Source: Henricia sp. BOLD:AAB3569
Taxonomy: Eukaryota; Echinodermata; Asteroidea; Spinulosida; Echinasteridae
Assembly: GCA_037783545.1 (NCBI GenBank)
Contig: JBBELK010000525.1
Coordinates: forward strand, 2,666,001 to 2,730,000
DNA length: 64,000 nt
Reading direction: 5' to 3'
The notes under the pieces were generated by a model. It had not been told where the DNA came from and did no database searches. It was given only the letters and a program-made list of their open reading frames with translations. The position numbers were made by a program, and so were the translations under genes. Below, piece by piece: positions 49,973 to 61,360 of the stretch. Within the stretch, counting starts at the first letter, position 1, and every line of letters starts with the position of its first letter.

Positions 49973-50645
49973 TACCCCTAGAACTATGGGGATAATGTAT
50001 CCCCCATAGGTACCGGTAATGTTGTATTTTTCCAATATGGCGGCGCCTGAACTTTAAGATCGGACAGAAACGTTTTCGGCTAGCGCTATAATCCGCTGCC
50101 CAATCGCCACCAAACTCCGTCTGATAGTTCTTGAGACACTCACCTTGTGGTGTCTACGGAATTTCGGTACCATTTGTCCATTAAATTCTCCTAAAAAATG
50201 TTGGGAAATGAACGGAAACATGTGCGATGCATCCACATGTGTGATCCAGGCATTTGGTAAAAGCTGGAGTTGCCAGAACTCCCGGAGTTGCCGGAACAGC
50301 TGGGACCAATAAAAAATCCAAGCAGTTCCGGCAACTTTGGGAGTTCTGGCAACTCCGGCTTTTACCGAATGCCTGGATCACGCATGTGGACGCATCGCAC
50401 ATGTTCCCGTTCATTTCCCAACATTTTTTAGGAGAATTTAATGGACAAATGGTACCGAAATTCCTTAGACACACGCAAGGTGAGTGTCTCAAGAACTATC
50501 AGACGGAGTTTGGTGGCGATTGGGCAGCGGATTATTGCGCTAGCCGAAAACGTTTCTGTCCGATCTTAAAGTTCAGGCGCCGCCATATTGGAAAAAAACA
50601 ACATTACCTATGGGGGATACATTATCCCCCATAGTTCTAGGGGTA
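49973..50645. mobile_element. Long-TIR foldback element, 9-bp TSD (MULE-like), element B
   Basis: Arms 49973-50297 and 50325-50645 (about 321-325 bp), 27-bp centre. Flanked by AACCCAATC at 49964-49972 and 50646-50654. Sequence unrelated to element A; only 5 bp separate the two TSDs. Confidence 0.85.
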
Positions 50646-50659
50646 AACCCAATCCACAT

Positions 50660-51715
50660 ACACGCCCAGGATTCGAAACGGGTACGCCAGAGGAAAGGCG
50701 AGGAAAGAACCACTACGCCAACCGGACCGCCCTTAAGCAAATTAAATTAAAAATGATCAACGGGGGTTTTACTGCAGGTTGTTTCTTTCTTATTTGTTTG
50801 TTTGAAAGAAGAAATACAAATAAAGCAAACTAACAAAACAGACAAAGTGAGAATTTTATCAATATAAATTTCTTTATATTATTTAAAACAATGTAACGGT
50901 ACAATCTGGACGATTCCAAGATTTTGGGTATCAGGCTGTAAATAGTTTCATTATGTAATAATGTACGACTAACTAATTTTTTGACAAAATTAAAACCTCC
51001 CAGATATAGATGTTTAAAAATCATACACCTCAGGCGACAGACAAAAAAAGGAACATAGTTAGTCACACGAATGTGGTCACGTGACGTCTGACTGTCACGT
51101 TCCTACATAATCATGATAATGCCGTATTCCACTCATGCTCGCGGGATAACTAATATTATCTTTAAGCAAAATTGACGCACTTAAACACGCGCACTCTGCA
51201 AGTACTACATGTACTCCGCGCATATGCGTAGGGACACAGTTATCTTGGAATACCATGGTGCATTTACCGGTACGCAGAGTGCAATATGAGAATCGGAAGA
51301 GTATTATGAAACATTATCACACTGTTGGTTGCCATGGATCCACCAATCAAAACGACGGATTCAAGTCTGCTTGAAGATATATTAAGTTATCAACATTTGA
51401 AGTTATAATACAGGGTGTATCAGAAAAAGTAGACACTCATAAAATTGTAGATAAAATGAAAATTGTAGTATTTTTAGAAAATTGGCTCACAAATATTGAA
51501 ATATCGGTAGACATACGTTTCGAGTTTTCATTAACGTCGTCATCATGTTGGGAATTTCACACCTGGCTGAACAGGGGCTAGTTTTGTAAACAAAGCTAAA
51601 ATTAACTTGCGCATAAAAATGGAAGATGCAAAACAGGATCAAGGAGCACGAGAGGTCAATTTGACATGTCCTTTTTTTGCTATCAGCTTATCAGAAAGTA
51701 TAGCTTTACAGAAAG
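50660..51715. other. Intergenic, no gene seen
   Basis: A degraded tRNA-like stretch (GGATTCGAAACGGG at 50670) is the only recognisable item. AT-rich otherwise. Confidence 0.35.
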
Positions 51716-51729
51716 TGTGTACCTTGAAG

Positions 51730-52400
51730 GGGCATCGGGGCCAACTCAGCAGGGCATGAGGCCATTGGCCTTGGAGCCTTGGTTAATGTCAAGGCCTGGG
51801 ATAGGGTATGCTGGCCAAGTTGGCCCCAGAAAGTGTATATCTTGAAGGGGCATCGAGGCCAACTCAGCAGGGCATCGAGGCCAACTCAGCAGGGCATCGA
51901 GGCCAACTCAGCAGGGCATCGAGGCCAACTCAGCAGGACATGAGGCCAACTCAGCAGGGCATGAGGCCAACTCAGCAGGGCATAAGGCCATTGGCTTTAG
52001 TAGCCTTGGTTAATGTCAAAGCCTGGGATTGAACCCTTTCGAACACGTGTGAATATGCCATTTTAGGAGTCAAATAATGCTGAGTCATTGTGGAAGCAAT
52101 GTGCGTGCGCGTTGTGTGTCTCTTGTGGGCGTAACGCGGTTTAGTTCACCAATGGGAGCCTCATCATAGCGCGTTACGCGCGCTATGGACACACACAACG
52201 CGCACGCACATTGCTTCCACATTGACGCAGCATTGTTTTACTCCCAAAATGACGTCATTGGCACGAGCTCAATAGGGCATGATGGCCAAGTTGGCTTCAG
52301 AAAGTGTATCTTAAAGGGGCATCGGGGCCAACTCAGCAGGGCATGAGGCCAACTCAGCAGGGCATGAGGCCATTGGCCTTGGTGACTTTGGTTAATGTCA
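51730..52400 (+). repeat. Minisatellite GGGCATCGAGGCCAACTCAGCA
   Basis: 21-22 bp units at 51848-51985, with related single units at 51730 and 52316-52365. The array is interrupted by the GC-rich MITE at 52022-52275. Confidence 0.85.
52022..52275 (-). mobile_element. GC-rich palindromic MITE, inverted copy of 34876-35136
   Basis: Contains CACATTGCTTCCACA, GCGCGTTACGCGCGC and CGTCATTGGCACGAGCTCAAT, the reverse complement of the first copy. Inserted into the 22-bp minisatellite. Confidence 0.8.
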
Positions 52401-52461
52401 AAGCCTGGATTGGTTGCATTTCTGTCACAGTTGCTAATTTTTGTTCATTATGTATTCACAG

Positions 52462-52550
52462 ATTGGAGATGGAGCCCACAGACTGTGGAGCTTCATATTA
52501 CACACTACAAAAATGGATGTGTTGCCATGGATACTGAAAACACAGGAGAG
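52462..52550 (+). CDS. Unknown gene, exon candidate a
   Basis: Acceptor TATTCACAG, donor GTGAGT, phase 1 to 0; encodes WRWSPQTVELHITHYKNGC then VAMDTENTGE. Residue make-up and clean splice sites favour real coding sequence. Confidence 0.5.
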
Positions 52551-55500
52551 GTGAGTTTTTGGCCATCATTCCAATTTTATTACAGTGGAATTTCGCTATA
52601 ATGAACACCAAAAAGAACATTCAGCTACAGTTAAACGCGTTAAACGCCACCAAAACAAACACTTGTATGGTTCAGATACGATGCCCATTTATGGTGACTT
52701 TCCACTGTATTAAAACTTGTCTAGCTTCCGCTTATAGGCATGCATGGGTAGGACTTCCTCAAAGATGATATAGCAGGAAAAGTGCAAGATAGCCCACCCA
52801 TGCGAAATCAATTCAATAAAGTGAAGTATCTAAAGGCACCATTTTAGTAATAAGCAAACTAGACGCGCCTTGTGTCTGTTTGACATGCCTCTCGTAGTGT
52901 AATCTGTGTCGCGGCGAATAGTTACAGCGGCATCCACATTTGGGATGAGAGAAAACTCGTAAGGGCTTTATCGGGATTCCAACCTGACACATGTGACTCA
53001 CTGGGAAGAAGCTCTACCATCTGAGCTATAAGGCACAGTGGTATACTCCCTCAGATTTTCCCCAAGACCTCTGCCACACCAGGCAGATGCTCTACCAGCT
53101 GAGCCATAAGGCACAGTGGTATACTCCCTCAGGTTTCCCCCAAGACCTATGACACACCAGGCAGATGCTCTACCAGCTGAGCTATAAGGCACAGTGGTAT
53201 ACTCCGTCAGGTTTTCCCCAAGACCTCTGACACACCCGGCAGATGCTCTACCAGCTGAGCTATAAGGCAAAGTGGTATACTCCCTCAGATTTTCCCCAAG
53301 ACCTCTAACTCACCAGACAGACGCTCTACAAGCTGAGCTATAAGGCACTGTAGTACATGTTATACACCCTCAGATTTTCCCCAAGACCTCTGACACACCA
53401 GGCAGATGCTCTACCAGCTGAGCTATAAGGCACAGTGGTATACTCCCTCGGGTTTTCCCCAAGACCTCTGACACACCGGGCAGATGCTCTACCAGCTGAG
53501 CTATAAGGCACAGTGGTATATTCCCTCAGGTTTTCCCTAAGACCTCTGACACACCGGGCAGACGCTCCACCAGCTGAGCTACATGTATAAGGCACAGTAG
53601 TATACTCCCTCAGGTTTTCCCCAAGACCTCTGACACACCGGGCAGATGCTCTACCAGCTGTTCTATAAGGCACAGTGTTATACTCCCTCAGGTTTTCTCC
53701 AAGACCTCTGACACACCAGGCAGATGCTCTACCAGCTGAGCTATAAGGCACAGTGGTATACTCCCTCAGATTTTCCCCAAGACCTCTGACACACCGGGCA
53801 GATGCTCTACCAGCTGAGCTATAAGGCACAGTGGTATACTCCGTCAGGTTTTCCCCAAGACCTCTGATACACCAGGCAGATGCTCTACCAGCTGAGCTAT
53901 AAGGCAAAGTGGTATACTCCCTCGGATTTTCCCCAAGACCTCTAACTCACCAGACAGACGCTCTACAAGCTGAGCTATTTTTTTATAAGGCACTGTAGTA
54001 CATGTTATACACCCTCAGATTTTCCCCAAGACCTCTGACACACCAGGCAGATGCTCTACCAGCTGAGCTATAAGGCACAGTGGTATACTCCCTCGGGTTT
54101 TCCCCAAGACCTCTGACACACCGGGCAGATGCTCTACCAGCTGAGCTATAAGGCACAGTGGTATATTCCCTCAGGTTTTCCCTCAGACCTCTGACACACC
54201 GGGCAGACGCTCCACCAGCTGAGCTACATGTATAAGGCACAGTAGTATACTCCCTCAGGTTTTCCCCAAGACCTCTGACACACCGGGCAGATGCTCTACC
54301 AGCTGTTCTATAAGGCACAGTGTTATACTCCCTCAGGTTTTCTCCAAGACCTCTGACACACCAGGCAGATGCTCTACCAGCTGAGCTATAAGGCACAGTG
54401 GTATACTCCCTCAGATTTTCCCCAAGACCTCTGACACACCGGGCAGATGCTCTACCAGCTGAGCTATAAGGCACAGTGGTATACTCCGTCAGGTTTTCCC
54501 CAAGACCTCTGACACACCAGGCAGATGCTCTACCAGCTGAGCTATAAGGCAAAGTGGTATACTCCCTCAGATTTTCCCCAAGACCTCTAACTCACCAGAC
54601 AGACGCTCTACCAGCTGAGCTATAAGGCACAGTGGTTTACTCCCTCATATTTTCCTTAAGACCTTTTACACACCAGGCAGATGCTCTACCAGCTGAGCTA
54701 TAAGGCACAGTAGTACATGTTATACACCCTCAAATTTTCCCCAAGACCTCTGACACACCAGGCAGATGCTCTACCAGCTGAGCTATAAGGCACAGTGGTA
54801 TACTCCCTCGGGTTTTCCCCAAGACCTCTGACACACCGGGCAGATGCTCTACCAGCTGAGCTATAAGGCACAGTGGTATATTCCCTCAGGTTTTCCTTAT
54901 GACCTCTGACACACCGGGCAGACGCTCCACCAGCTGAGCTACATGTATAAGGCACAGTGGTATACTCCCTCAGGTTTTCCCCAAGACCTCTGACACACCG
55001 GGCAGATGCTCTACCAGCTGAGCTATAAGGCACAGTGGTATACTCCCTCGGGTTTTCCCCAAGACCTCTGACACACCGGGCAGACGCTCCACCAGCTGAG
55101 TTATAAGGCACAGTAGTATACATGTACACCCTCGGATTTTTCCCAAGACCTATGACACACCAGGCAGATGCTCTACCAGCTGAACTATAAGGCAAAGTGG
55201 TATACTCCCTCAGGTTTTCCCCAAGACCTCTGACTCACCAGACAGATGAGCTACAGGGCAGACGCTCTACCATCTGAGCTATAAGGCACAGTGGTATACT
55301 CCCTCAGGTTTTCCCCAAGAACCCAATTGTTCTCTTATTGTTGCATGGGACCGCAACTGAGCAAAGTAACCAACACAATATTTGGTATGGTACCTAATCA
55401 CCATTGAAATGAAACAACCAAACTATGGGATGAGAAAAAAATCAGCAACCGCGAGAGTCATGTCAAACGGACATGAGGCGCATCTACCGGTAGTTTGCTT

Positions 55501-58500
55501 ACTAAAATGGCACCTTGAATTTCTACGGAGGTCAGCCCCTGGTAGAGTAGTCTATTTTGCAGCAGGCATTTAACTTTAATAGTTTGTGTAGTATTCAATT
55601 GTTCGTATTCAAATTTATGCAAATAAATGCTTAATTTACATATTACTGCACCATTAATTAATACTGACATATTGATGTACTGTTCTTGCCTTAATCAAAA
55701 TTATGCAAATCTGGCTACTTATTTACATGTCACTGCAGCATGCTAAATTTACTATTTTGCTCATGTATGGTGTTCCCCTGAAGCGGAGTTCCAGTTTTGT
55801 TTTTTAGAAGTCACATCATGGCCATGGTTTCATCATGATGTTACCCAGAATGCCCCAATATTTTCTCATGTTTATTCTTGCATGGTGTCCCTCTGAAACT
55901 GAGTTCCAGTTTTGTTTTTTGGAAGTCACATCATGGCCATGGTTTTATCATGATGCTACCCAGAATGCCCCAATATTTTCTCATGTTTATTCATGCATGG
56001 TGTCCCTCTGAAACTGAGTTCCAGTTTTGTTTTTTGGAAGTCACATCATGGCCATGGTTTCATCATGATGTTACCCAGAATGCCCCAATATTTTCTCATG
56101 TTTATTCATGCATGGTGTCCCTCTGAAACTGAGTTCCAGTTTTGTTTTTTGGAAGTCACATCATGGCCATGGTTTTATCATGATTCTACCCAGAATGCCC
56201 CAATATTTTCTCATGTTTATTTATGCATGTTGTATACCCCTGAAACTGAGTTCCAGTTTTATTTTTTAGAAGTCACATAGTGGCCATGGTTTCATGATGC
56301 TACCCAGAATGCCCCAATGTATTGAATGAAATGAGTTAATACTGACATCAGGTGTACTATCCTTATCAAAATTTTAATTTTAAAAATTGCTCATTTACAT
56401 ACCATATTTCCCAAATATGTTTGTTTCTACTACGGCATGTTACTCACAGTGGCTCAAGAGTCCAAAAAGCTACAAGAGTTGAATACAGCTTTCAAAGATT
56501 TTTGCAAACTTTGTTTTGTTGATCATCATGTCTCTGTTAGGGGCCGTCCATAAAGGAGGGGGGAGGGGGTTGTTGACATTGCGTACATGGTGGCAGGGGG
56601 GAGGGTCCAAGCCAATGCGTATGTACGCAAACTGAAAATTTGCTTTTACTAAAAACGAGAAAGGAATTGGACAATATTAGACAGGCCACACATTTTTGTC
56701 ACTCATCTCACATTTTTTTCACTCCTCAATTTAGGTTTTTCCCATTAAATCTGCAGTTTGTGTAAACAAAAATGCAAAAACAATCTCATTTATTTCAGAT
56801 TTTGGAGGCGACATGCGAATCGTTAGTAGTATATAGCACTATACATGTACTTACTGAACCATTTACCAATGCTTACTAATGCTGAGGTATATGGAATGCG
56901 TATGCGTACAGGGGTGAAGAGGTTGGAGCCACTGTGTACGCCATGGCGCGTACAGGGGGGGGGGGGAGGGAGGGTCTAAAAAGTTACTGTATTTCTAGCA
57001 TTGTGTGCTATGATATCATTGGAAAGCCTGTTTATTTCTCTAACAGTTTGTCCCGTTCGTTATGAACATAATTTGTGGGATGAGCACCATCAAACAAATT
57101 TGTCAGTATGTTTTCCTCATTTCTGTTACTTAGAAAGTTGGTTTTTCTGTTGAACACTGTTAAGCCTAGCGTCCATCGACATTGCAATTGGAAGCAACTC
57201 GACCATCAGTTGCTGTCGATGTGTGCAGCAACTGGGAACATCCAGTTTTCAAAGCGCACACATCGACACGGCAAATTGGTAAAGCCTACAGTACATTGAC
57301 CTTTCAACTGGAAGCAACTGTTGCTGTCGATGTGCGCGCACGTATTCAGACACACACATGCAACTGACAGCAACTAGTTGCAACTACGTGTGCATGTACA
57401 TTGACGCAACTGACCGCAACTGGGTACAACTACAGTTGCCTGAAGGTAGAACATGAGCAACTCGCGGCAACTCTAGTTGCCAGTAGTTGCAAGTACGAGC
57501 ACATCAACCTTTTTGAGCAACTGATCAGTTGCTCCCAGTTGCCGCGAGTTGCTTCCAGTTGCCGGAAACACCAGTTGCCACTACAGTGTAGTTGCTTCCA
57601 GTTGCAATGTGGATGTACGCTAAGCTTTAAAGACCCACCCACATTCACAACAGAGTAATGTAAACTTTACATACTCATGCATTTCATTTGATTTCCTTTT
57701 AACAGGACCAATTTATGAAGCTCCCTTGTGTTGCTGCCCATGCTTGGCCTCACCTGGACTATTGGACTCCACATACATGTCTCTCTCTTGTTGGAATTCA
57801 TTTGTCATCATGAGCAGCTTTTAGGTATTGTAATCATCAGCTTGTTACTACTTCTCTACATTAGGAATAGCTTGCTCTTTCCCAATATAATCTTACAGCA
57901 CTTTTGCTCAGTGCTTTCCCAAGAACTATCATTATGTTAACAATTTGTGCTTGGGTGGGATTCGAACCCACAACCTTCTGCATTCTGAAGCAGTTGCCTT
58001 AACTACTCAACCTCTCGGTGTGCTGGTGTCAAAGGGCCTGTTTGATTCTTGCAACATTTAGTATCAAAACTAATCCCTTGCTCTTTTCCGACAATTTATA
58101 AGAACAATTAAAAATATCAAAATGTGCTAGGGTGGGACTCGAACCCATATCCTCATTCTCCTACATTCTACTACAACAGTTGACTTGACCACTCGGTGTG
58201 CTGGTTCAAATCATGGAGCAGTTGGGACTGGAACCTAGAACAGTTGCCTCACTCATTCGACCACTGAGTGTACTGGTCTCAAAGAGCCAGTTGGTTTTAC
58301 AATAATCCCCTGCCCTTTTCTGATGCAATTTATCAGCACTTTATGCTCGGAGCTTTTCCAAGAACTCTGTTAAAACCTGTGCTTGGGTGGACTTGAACCC
58401 ACAACCTTCTGAATTCTAGAGCAGTTGTTTTTAACCTTTCAAATAATCATTACGCAGGTGTCAAAGGGCCAATTTGAATCATGGAAGTTGGTATCACAAC

Positions 58501-61016
58501 TAATCTAGAGTAGTTGCCTCAACCACTTGACCACTCAGTGCGCTGGTATCAAAGGGCCAGTCTGAATCATGGAGCAGTTGGTATCACAACTGCCCTTTCT
58601 TGGTCAAATTTATAAGAACTGCTAAAAACATCAAAATGTGGTTGGGTGGGGAACCTAGAGCAGTTGTCTCAAATTATTCAACTACTCAGTGCATTGGTGC
58701 AGAAGGGTCTATTTGAATCGTTGAGCAGTTGGCATCACAACTAATCCCTTGCCCCTTTTTGACGATATTTATTTTTGCTATGTCTCAGCGCTTTCCCAAG
58801 AACTATGTTAGAACCTTGTGCTTGGGTGGGACTCGAACCCACAGCCTTCTGCATTGTAGAGCAGTTGTCTTAACCACTCGCCCACTCAGTGAGCTGGTGT
58901 CGGACTGTCAGTTTGAATCATTAAAAACCAGTGCTTGGGTGGGACTCGAACCCACAGCCGAGCAGATCTTTTAAGCACTTTTGTAAGGCACATTTTTGTA
59001 TTTTCTTTTTTAATTACTAAAACATCTTTGAGCAAATTCCGCTCAAACTCTATAACATTTTCGGGCCTGTTGTCTGTTTTGGCACCGTCATATTTAGTTA
59101 GATGATAGCATTTCTGCGGTTGTACCAGTGTGGATGAACTAGCTAAAATAAACCATCTTTTGTTTGGATCAATTCTGCTTTCATAAAATGCATTAAGTTC
59201 ATTCATACCTCCACACATTTTCCACTTTAGTGTTAGATATTTGGTTTGAAGTCTTACATGTAGCTCTGATTTGTAAGTACCGTAACTTAGTTAACTTATA
59301 TATTTTCTTTCCCTTTTAGTCTGTGGCTACTGTTCATATGCACCACCCATCATGTTGAGATTTGCTGGGAGAAGAAATCTGGCCAGTGTTGACCTACAGT
59401 ATCAGTAAGTCACAGTCCATTGTTCTGTTCATCTTTACTGCAAATCCATTTTGGGTCAATTTTATGACAATAAATTTTTTTTTTAATCACAAGGGGTTAG
59501 TCCAGCAGTTATTTGCACAAATCGGCATAAAAAAATATATGACTTTTTAAAAAATGTCTCGGAAATTATCAGGAAAACAATTTTTGCCCGTTTCCAACCT
59601 GTTTTGGTACGTTTCAAAGTAAAATTTTGAATCTTTTTTGTCTTTGCTGAAAATCCATACTGATGTACCCCGGTAGGGTCGTCTCTACCATCCCAATCAA
59701 CTCTGATTGTGAATGTAGCCTGCAGTTTATACAGTGAACACTCATTGGGGAAGATTCCACTACACATTCAAATATTTGCGGAAATGCCTCTCATCTTGCA
59801 TTTTAATTGCTCTACACTTCAAGTTAATTTCTCCAAAGCAGTTTATTTGTAAACTCCACCATCATCCATGCGTGAGGCAATCCATGATTTTAAACAAATC
59901 AGATGTGAATCTTTGTAAGCAACCTAACGTGTCTTCATTTTTCCAGCCAAATTGAAAAATTCATCAACTTTTAATTTTCTCTAAACTTGCAGCATTTTAT
60001 AACGTAGTCGTTATGTTTTCTTAATTTGTGACAGGTGACAAAGACGTGTGTGCCAAGCGATGTCGACCAGGAGCTGAATATTTTCAAGATCTGTTTTGGC
60101 AGACCTCACTGCATCGTCTTCAGAGTGGCCAAGATTGACCCACGGTGAGCGGGGAATTTTGGCAACACATACCATATTTTCCAGAAAATACCTTTGTCTG
60201 GTCTCAAAATAAAAGTTTCAGTTGTTCTGAAGAGATAACTTGGGCCCAAAAAGGGTTACAAATAGTGTGACAACATGCCTTTCTAAAAACCCTGTATACC
60301 AATTTCCAATATACACTCGTAACTGGGACGGCCTAAAATGTAACACAAGTGTCCGTCCCGGTTACGAGCGTATATTGGAAATTTGATCACAGGGTTTTTA
60401 GAAAGGCATGTTGTCACACTATTTGTAACCCTTTTTGGGCCTAAGTTATCTCTTCAGAACAACTGAAACTTATTTCTTTTATTTTGAGACCAGACAAAGG
60501 TATTTTCTCGAAAATATGGGCTGTATTGCCAAAATGCCCTCTTTACTGTATGAAGTATCTCCAGTTTTCGAAAAATGACCATTGGGCCTTCAGGAGTTGC
60601 AGTTTACAGGCATGCAACTTTTCCTCATCTGCACCATCGAAAATTTAAAAAACACTGTACAAAGTCGGAGATTTGTTTGCATTTCCCTTGTAACACAGTT
60701 GCATGCCTGAGTTTACAGCATAGAAAAACATTATCTGATTCAACAAATATGGAAATGTTGCATTTGTGCCATCTGTAGATTTACTATACTGTTTAAAAAC
60801 TTTTTACTTTTCCCCCGCAGACACAAGTTGAAGAAATCAGGATTATTGAACCTTCTGCCACAGAGATCCCAAAAAACCCCAAAGCAACAACAAGAAGCTC
60901 TGCTGTCCAAGCCTCTCCAAAAACAGTTTGTAAACATTGAATCAACTCAACCTTCCATCTATCAGTCCCTAAGCACACAACTCTTCAGTGTCTCAAAAAT
61001 GACTATCAGTTTGTAA
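52462..61016 (+). CDS. Unrecognised gene, partial exon chain
   Basis: Supported exons: 52462-52550 (TVELHITHYKNGCVAMDTE), 60035-60144 (CVPSDVDQELNIFKICFG, CIVFRVAKIDPR) and 60821-61016 (HKLKKSGLLNLLPQRS to stop). The last two join in phase 2 across a good intron. Weaker candidates are 57706-57810 (DQFMKLPCVAAHAWPHLDYW, in phase after 52550) and 59320-59404; their downstream phases do not close, so at least one exon is missing or wrong. I do not recognise the family; no signal peptide, transmembrane segment or catalytic motif was seen. AATAAA lies at 61514. The N-terminus must be in exons not identified. Confidence 0.5.
53005..55318 (-). repeat. 78-bp tRNA-derived satellite array, about 29 units
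   Basis: On the - strand each unit reads ATAGCTCAGCTGGTAGAGCA, TCTGCCTGGTGTGTCAGAGG, TCTTGGGGAAAACCTGAGGG, AGTATACCACTGTGCCTT. The start is a perfect tRNA A box with D-arm and an anticodon-arm-like stem (TCTG/CAGA); the B box position (GGTCTTGGGGAAAACC) has decayed. A 645-bp block of eight units is repeated (53347 and 53992) with a looser third copy near 54706. Because 78 is a multiple of three, long open frames of a 26-residue repeat run through it; these are by-products. Confidence 0.9.
55330..55760. other. Intronic or intergenic DNA, nothing recognised
   Basis: AT-rich with several ATGCAAAT-like words; no exon supported. Confidence 0.3.
55762..56318 (+). repeat. 115-bp tandem repeat, five units
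   Basis: Units start near 55765, 55880, 55995, 56110 and 56226; each contains TGAAACTGAGTTCCAGTTTT and TCACATCATGGCCATGGTTT. The inner units are nearly identical, the outer ones diverged. Confidence 0.9.
56540..57000. repeat. GGGGCCGTCCATAAA repeat fragment and G-rich tracts
   Basis: GGGGCCGTCCATAAAGGAGG at 56539-56560, then TGCGTACATGGTGG.. with inverted wording near 56936. Probably a MITE with eroded ends; G-runs at 56563 and 56955-56970. Confidence 0.5.
57162..57632. mobile_element. Complete GCAACT/AGTTGC foldback element
   Basis: AAGCCTAGCGTCCATCGACA at the left pairs with TGGATGTACGCTAAGCTTTA at the right; GAAGCAACT/AGTTGCTTCC continue the arms. Same family as the copies in the LDLa gene. 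Confidence 0.8.
57950..58970 (-). repeat. Tandem tRNA-like (Leu/Ser-type) repeats, diverged
   Basis: On the - strand, at least four segments (about 57952-58021, 58132-58200, 58382-58440, 58822-58890; ends of others near 58936) read GAGTGGTTAAG...CAACTGCTCTAGAATGCAGA then GGTTGTGGGTTCGAATCCCACCC. The A box GGTCGAGTGG and B box GGTTCGAATCC fit type II tRNAs; the anticodon loop in one reads TCTAGAA (TAG, Leu-like). No long variable arm, so they are pseudo-tRNA or SINE heads. Confidence 0.75.
60035..60144 (+). CDS. Unknown gene, penultimate exon
   Basis: Acceptor TTTGTGACAG, donor GTGAGC; VTKTCVPSDVDQELNIF, KICFGRPHCIVFRVAKIDP. Ends phase 2 and completes an Arg codon with the next exon. Confidence 0.65.
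60151..60539. mobile_element. Foldback element starting 6 bp after a splice donor
   Basis: ATTTTGGCAACACATACC at the left pairs with the right end TGTATTGCCAAAAT; arms of about 180 bp meet near 60350 (GTAACTGGGACGG / CCGTCCCGGTTACG). It occupies more than half of the intron 60145-60820. Confidence 0.8.
60821..61016 (+). CDS. Unknown gene, terminal exon
   Basis: Acceptor TTCCCCCGCAG. Basic Gln-rich sequence (LPQRSQKTPKQQQEALLSK) then repeat-encoded residues (FVNIESTQPSIYQSLS) to TAA 61014-61016. The stop is the GTAA of the next repeat unit. Confidence 0.6.
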
Positions 61017-61360
61017 ACATTGAATCAACAGAAGAAAAAACCTTCTATCCATCCTACAGTCAGTTCCTAAGCACAACTCTTCAATGTCTCAAAAAAATGA
61101 CTAACAGCTTGTAAACAAACAAGCTGTCCTAAATTTGTTCAAGCCTCTCTCCAAAAATTGATTAACAGTTTGTAAACATTGAATCTTCTATCCATCCCTA
61201 AGCACACAACTCGTCAGTGTCTCAAAAAATGACTATCAGTTTGTAAACAAACCAAAACTTGCTCAAATTATTTTCTCAAAAAATTACTATCAGTTTGTAA
61301 ACAAACCAAAACTTGCTCAAATTATTTTCTCAAAAAATGACTAACAGTTTGTAAACATTG
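60924..61360 (+). repeat. CAGTTTGTAAACATTGAATC minisatellite across the stop codon
   Basis: About five imperfect units of 60-95 bp beginning CAGTTTGTAAACA and ending TCTCAAAAAATGACTA. The first unit is translated; later units form the 3' UTR. Confidence 0.8.

Noticed and set aside
53338-55195. Open frames of 165-189 codons on the - strand encoding a 26-residue repeat (SSAGRASAWCVRGLGENL)
   Set aside because: They exist because the tRNA-derived satellite unit is 78 bp, a multiple of three. The sequence is explained by a tRNA A box and D-arm, there are no splice or regulatory signals, and other frames are equally repeat-driven.
53005-55318. CRISPR-like array or functional tRNA gene cluster
   Set aside because: Units are contiguous with no unique spacers, in a clearly eukaryotic context, and the tRNA B box and acceptor stem are not intact.
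55878-56280. Open frames of 82-95 codons with a 38-residue repeat
   Set aside because: Direct by-product of the 115-bp tandem repeat; the frame shifts at each unit.
59320-59404. Exon CGYCSYAPPIMLRFAGRRN in the unknown gene
   Set aside because: Good splice sites and an open frame, but it ends in phase 2 and the next supported exon starts in phase 0, so it cannot join directly. Not listed as a coding exon.
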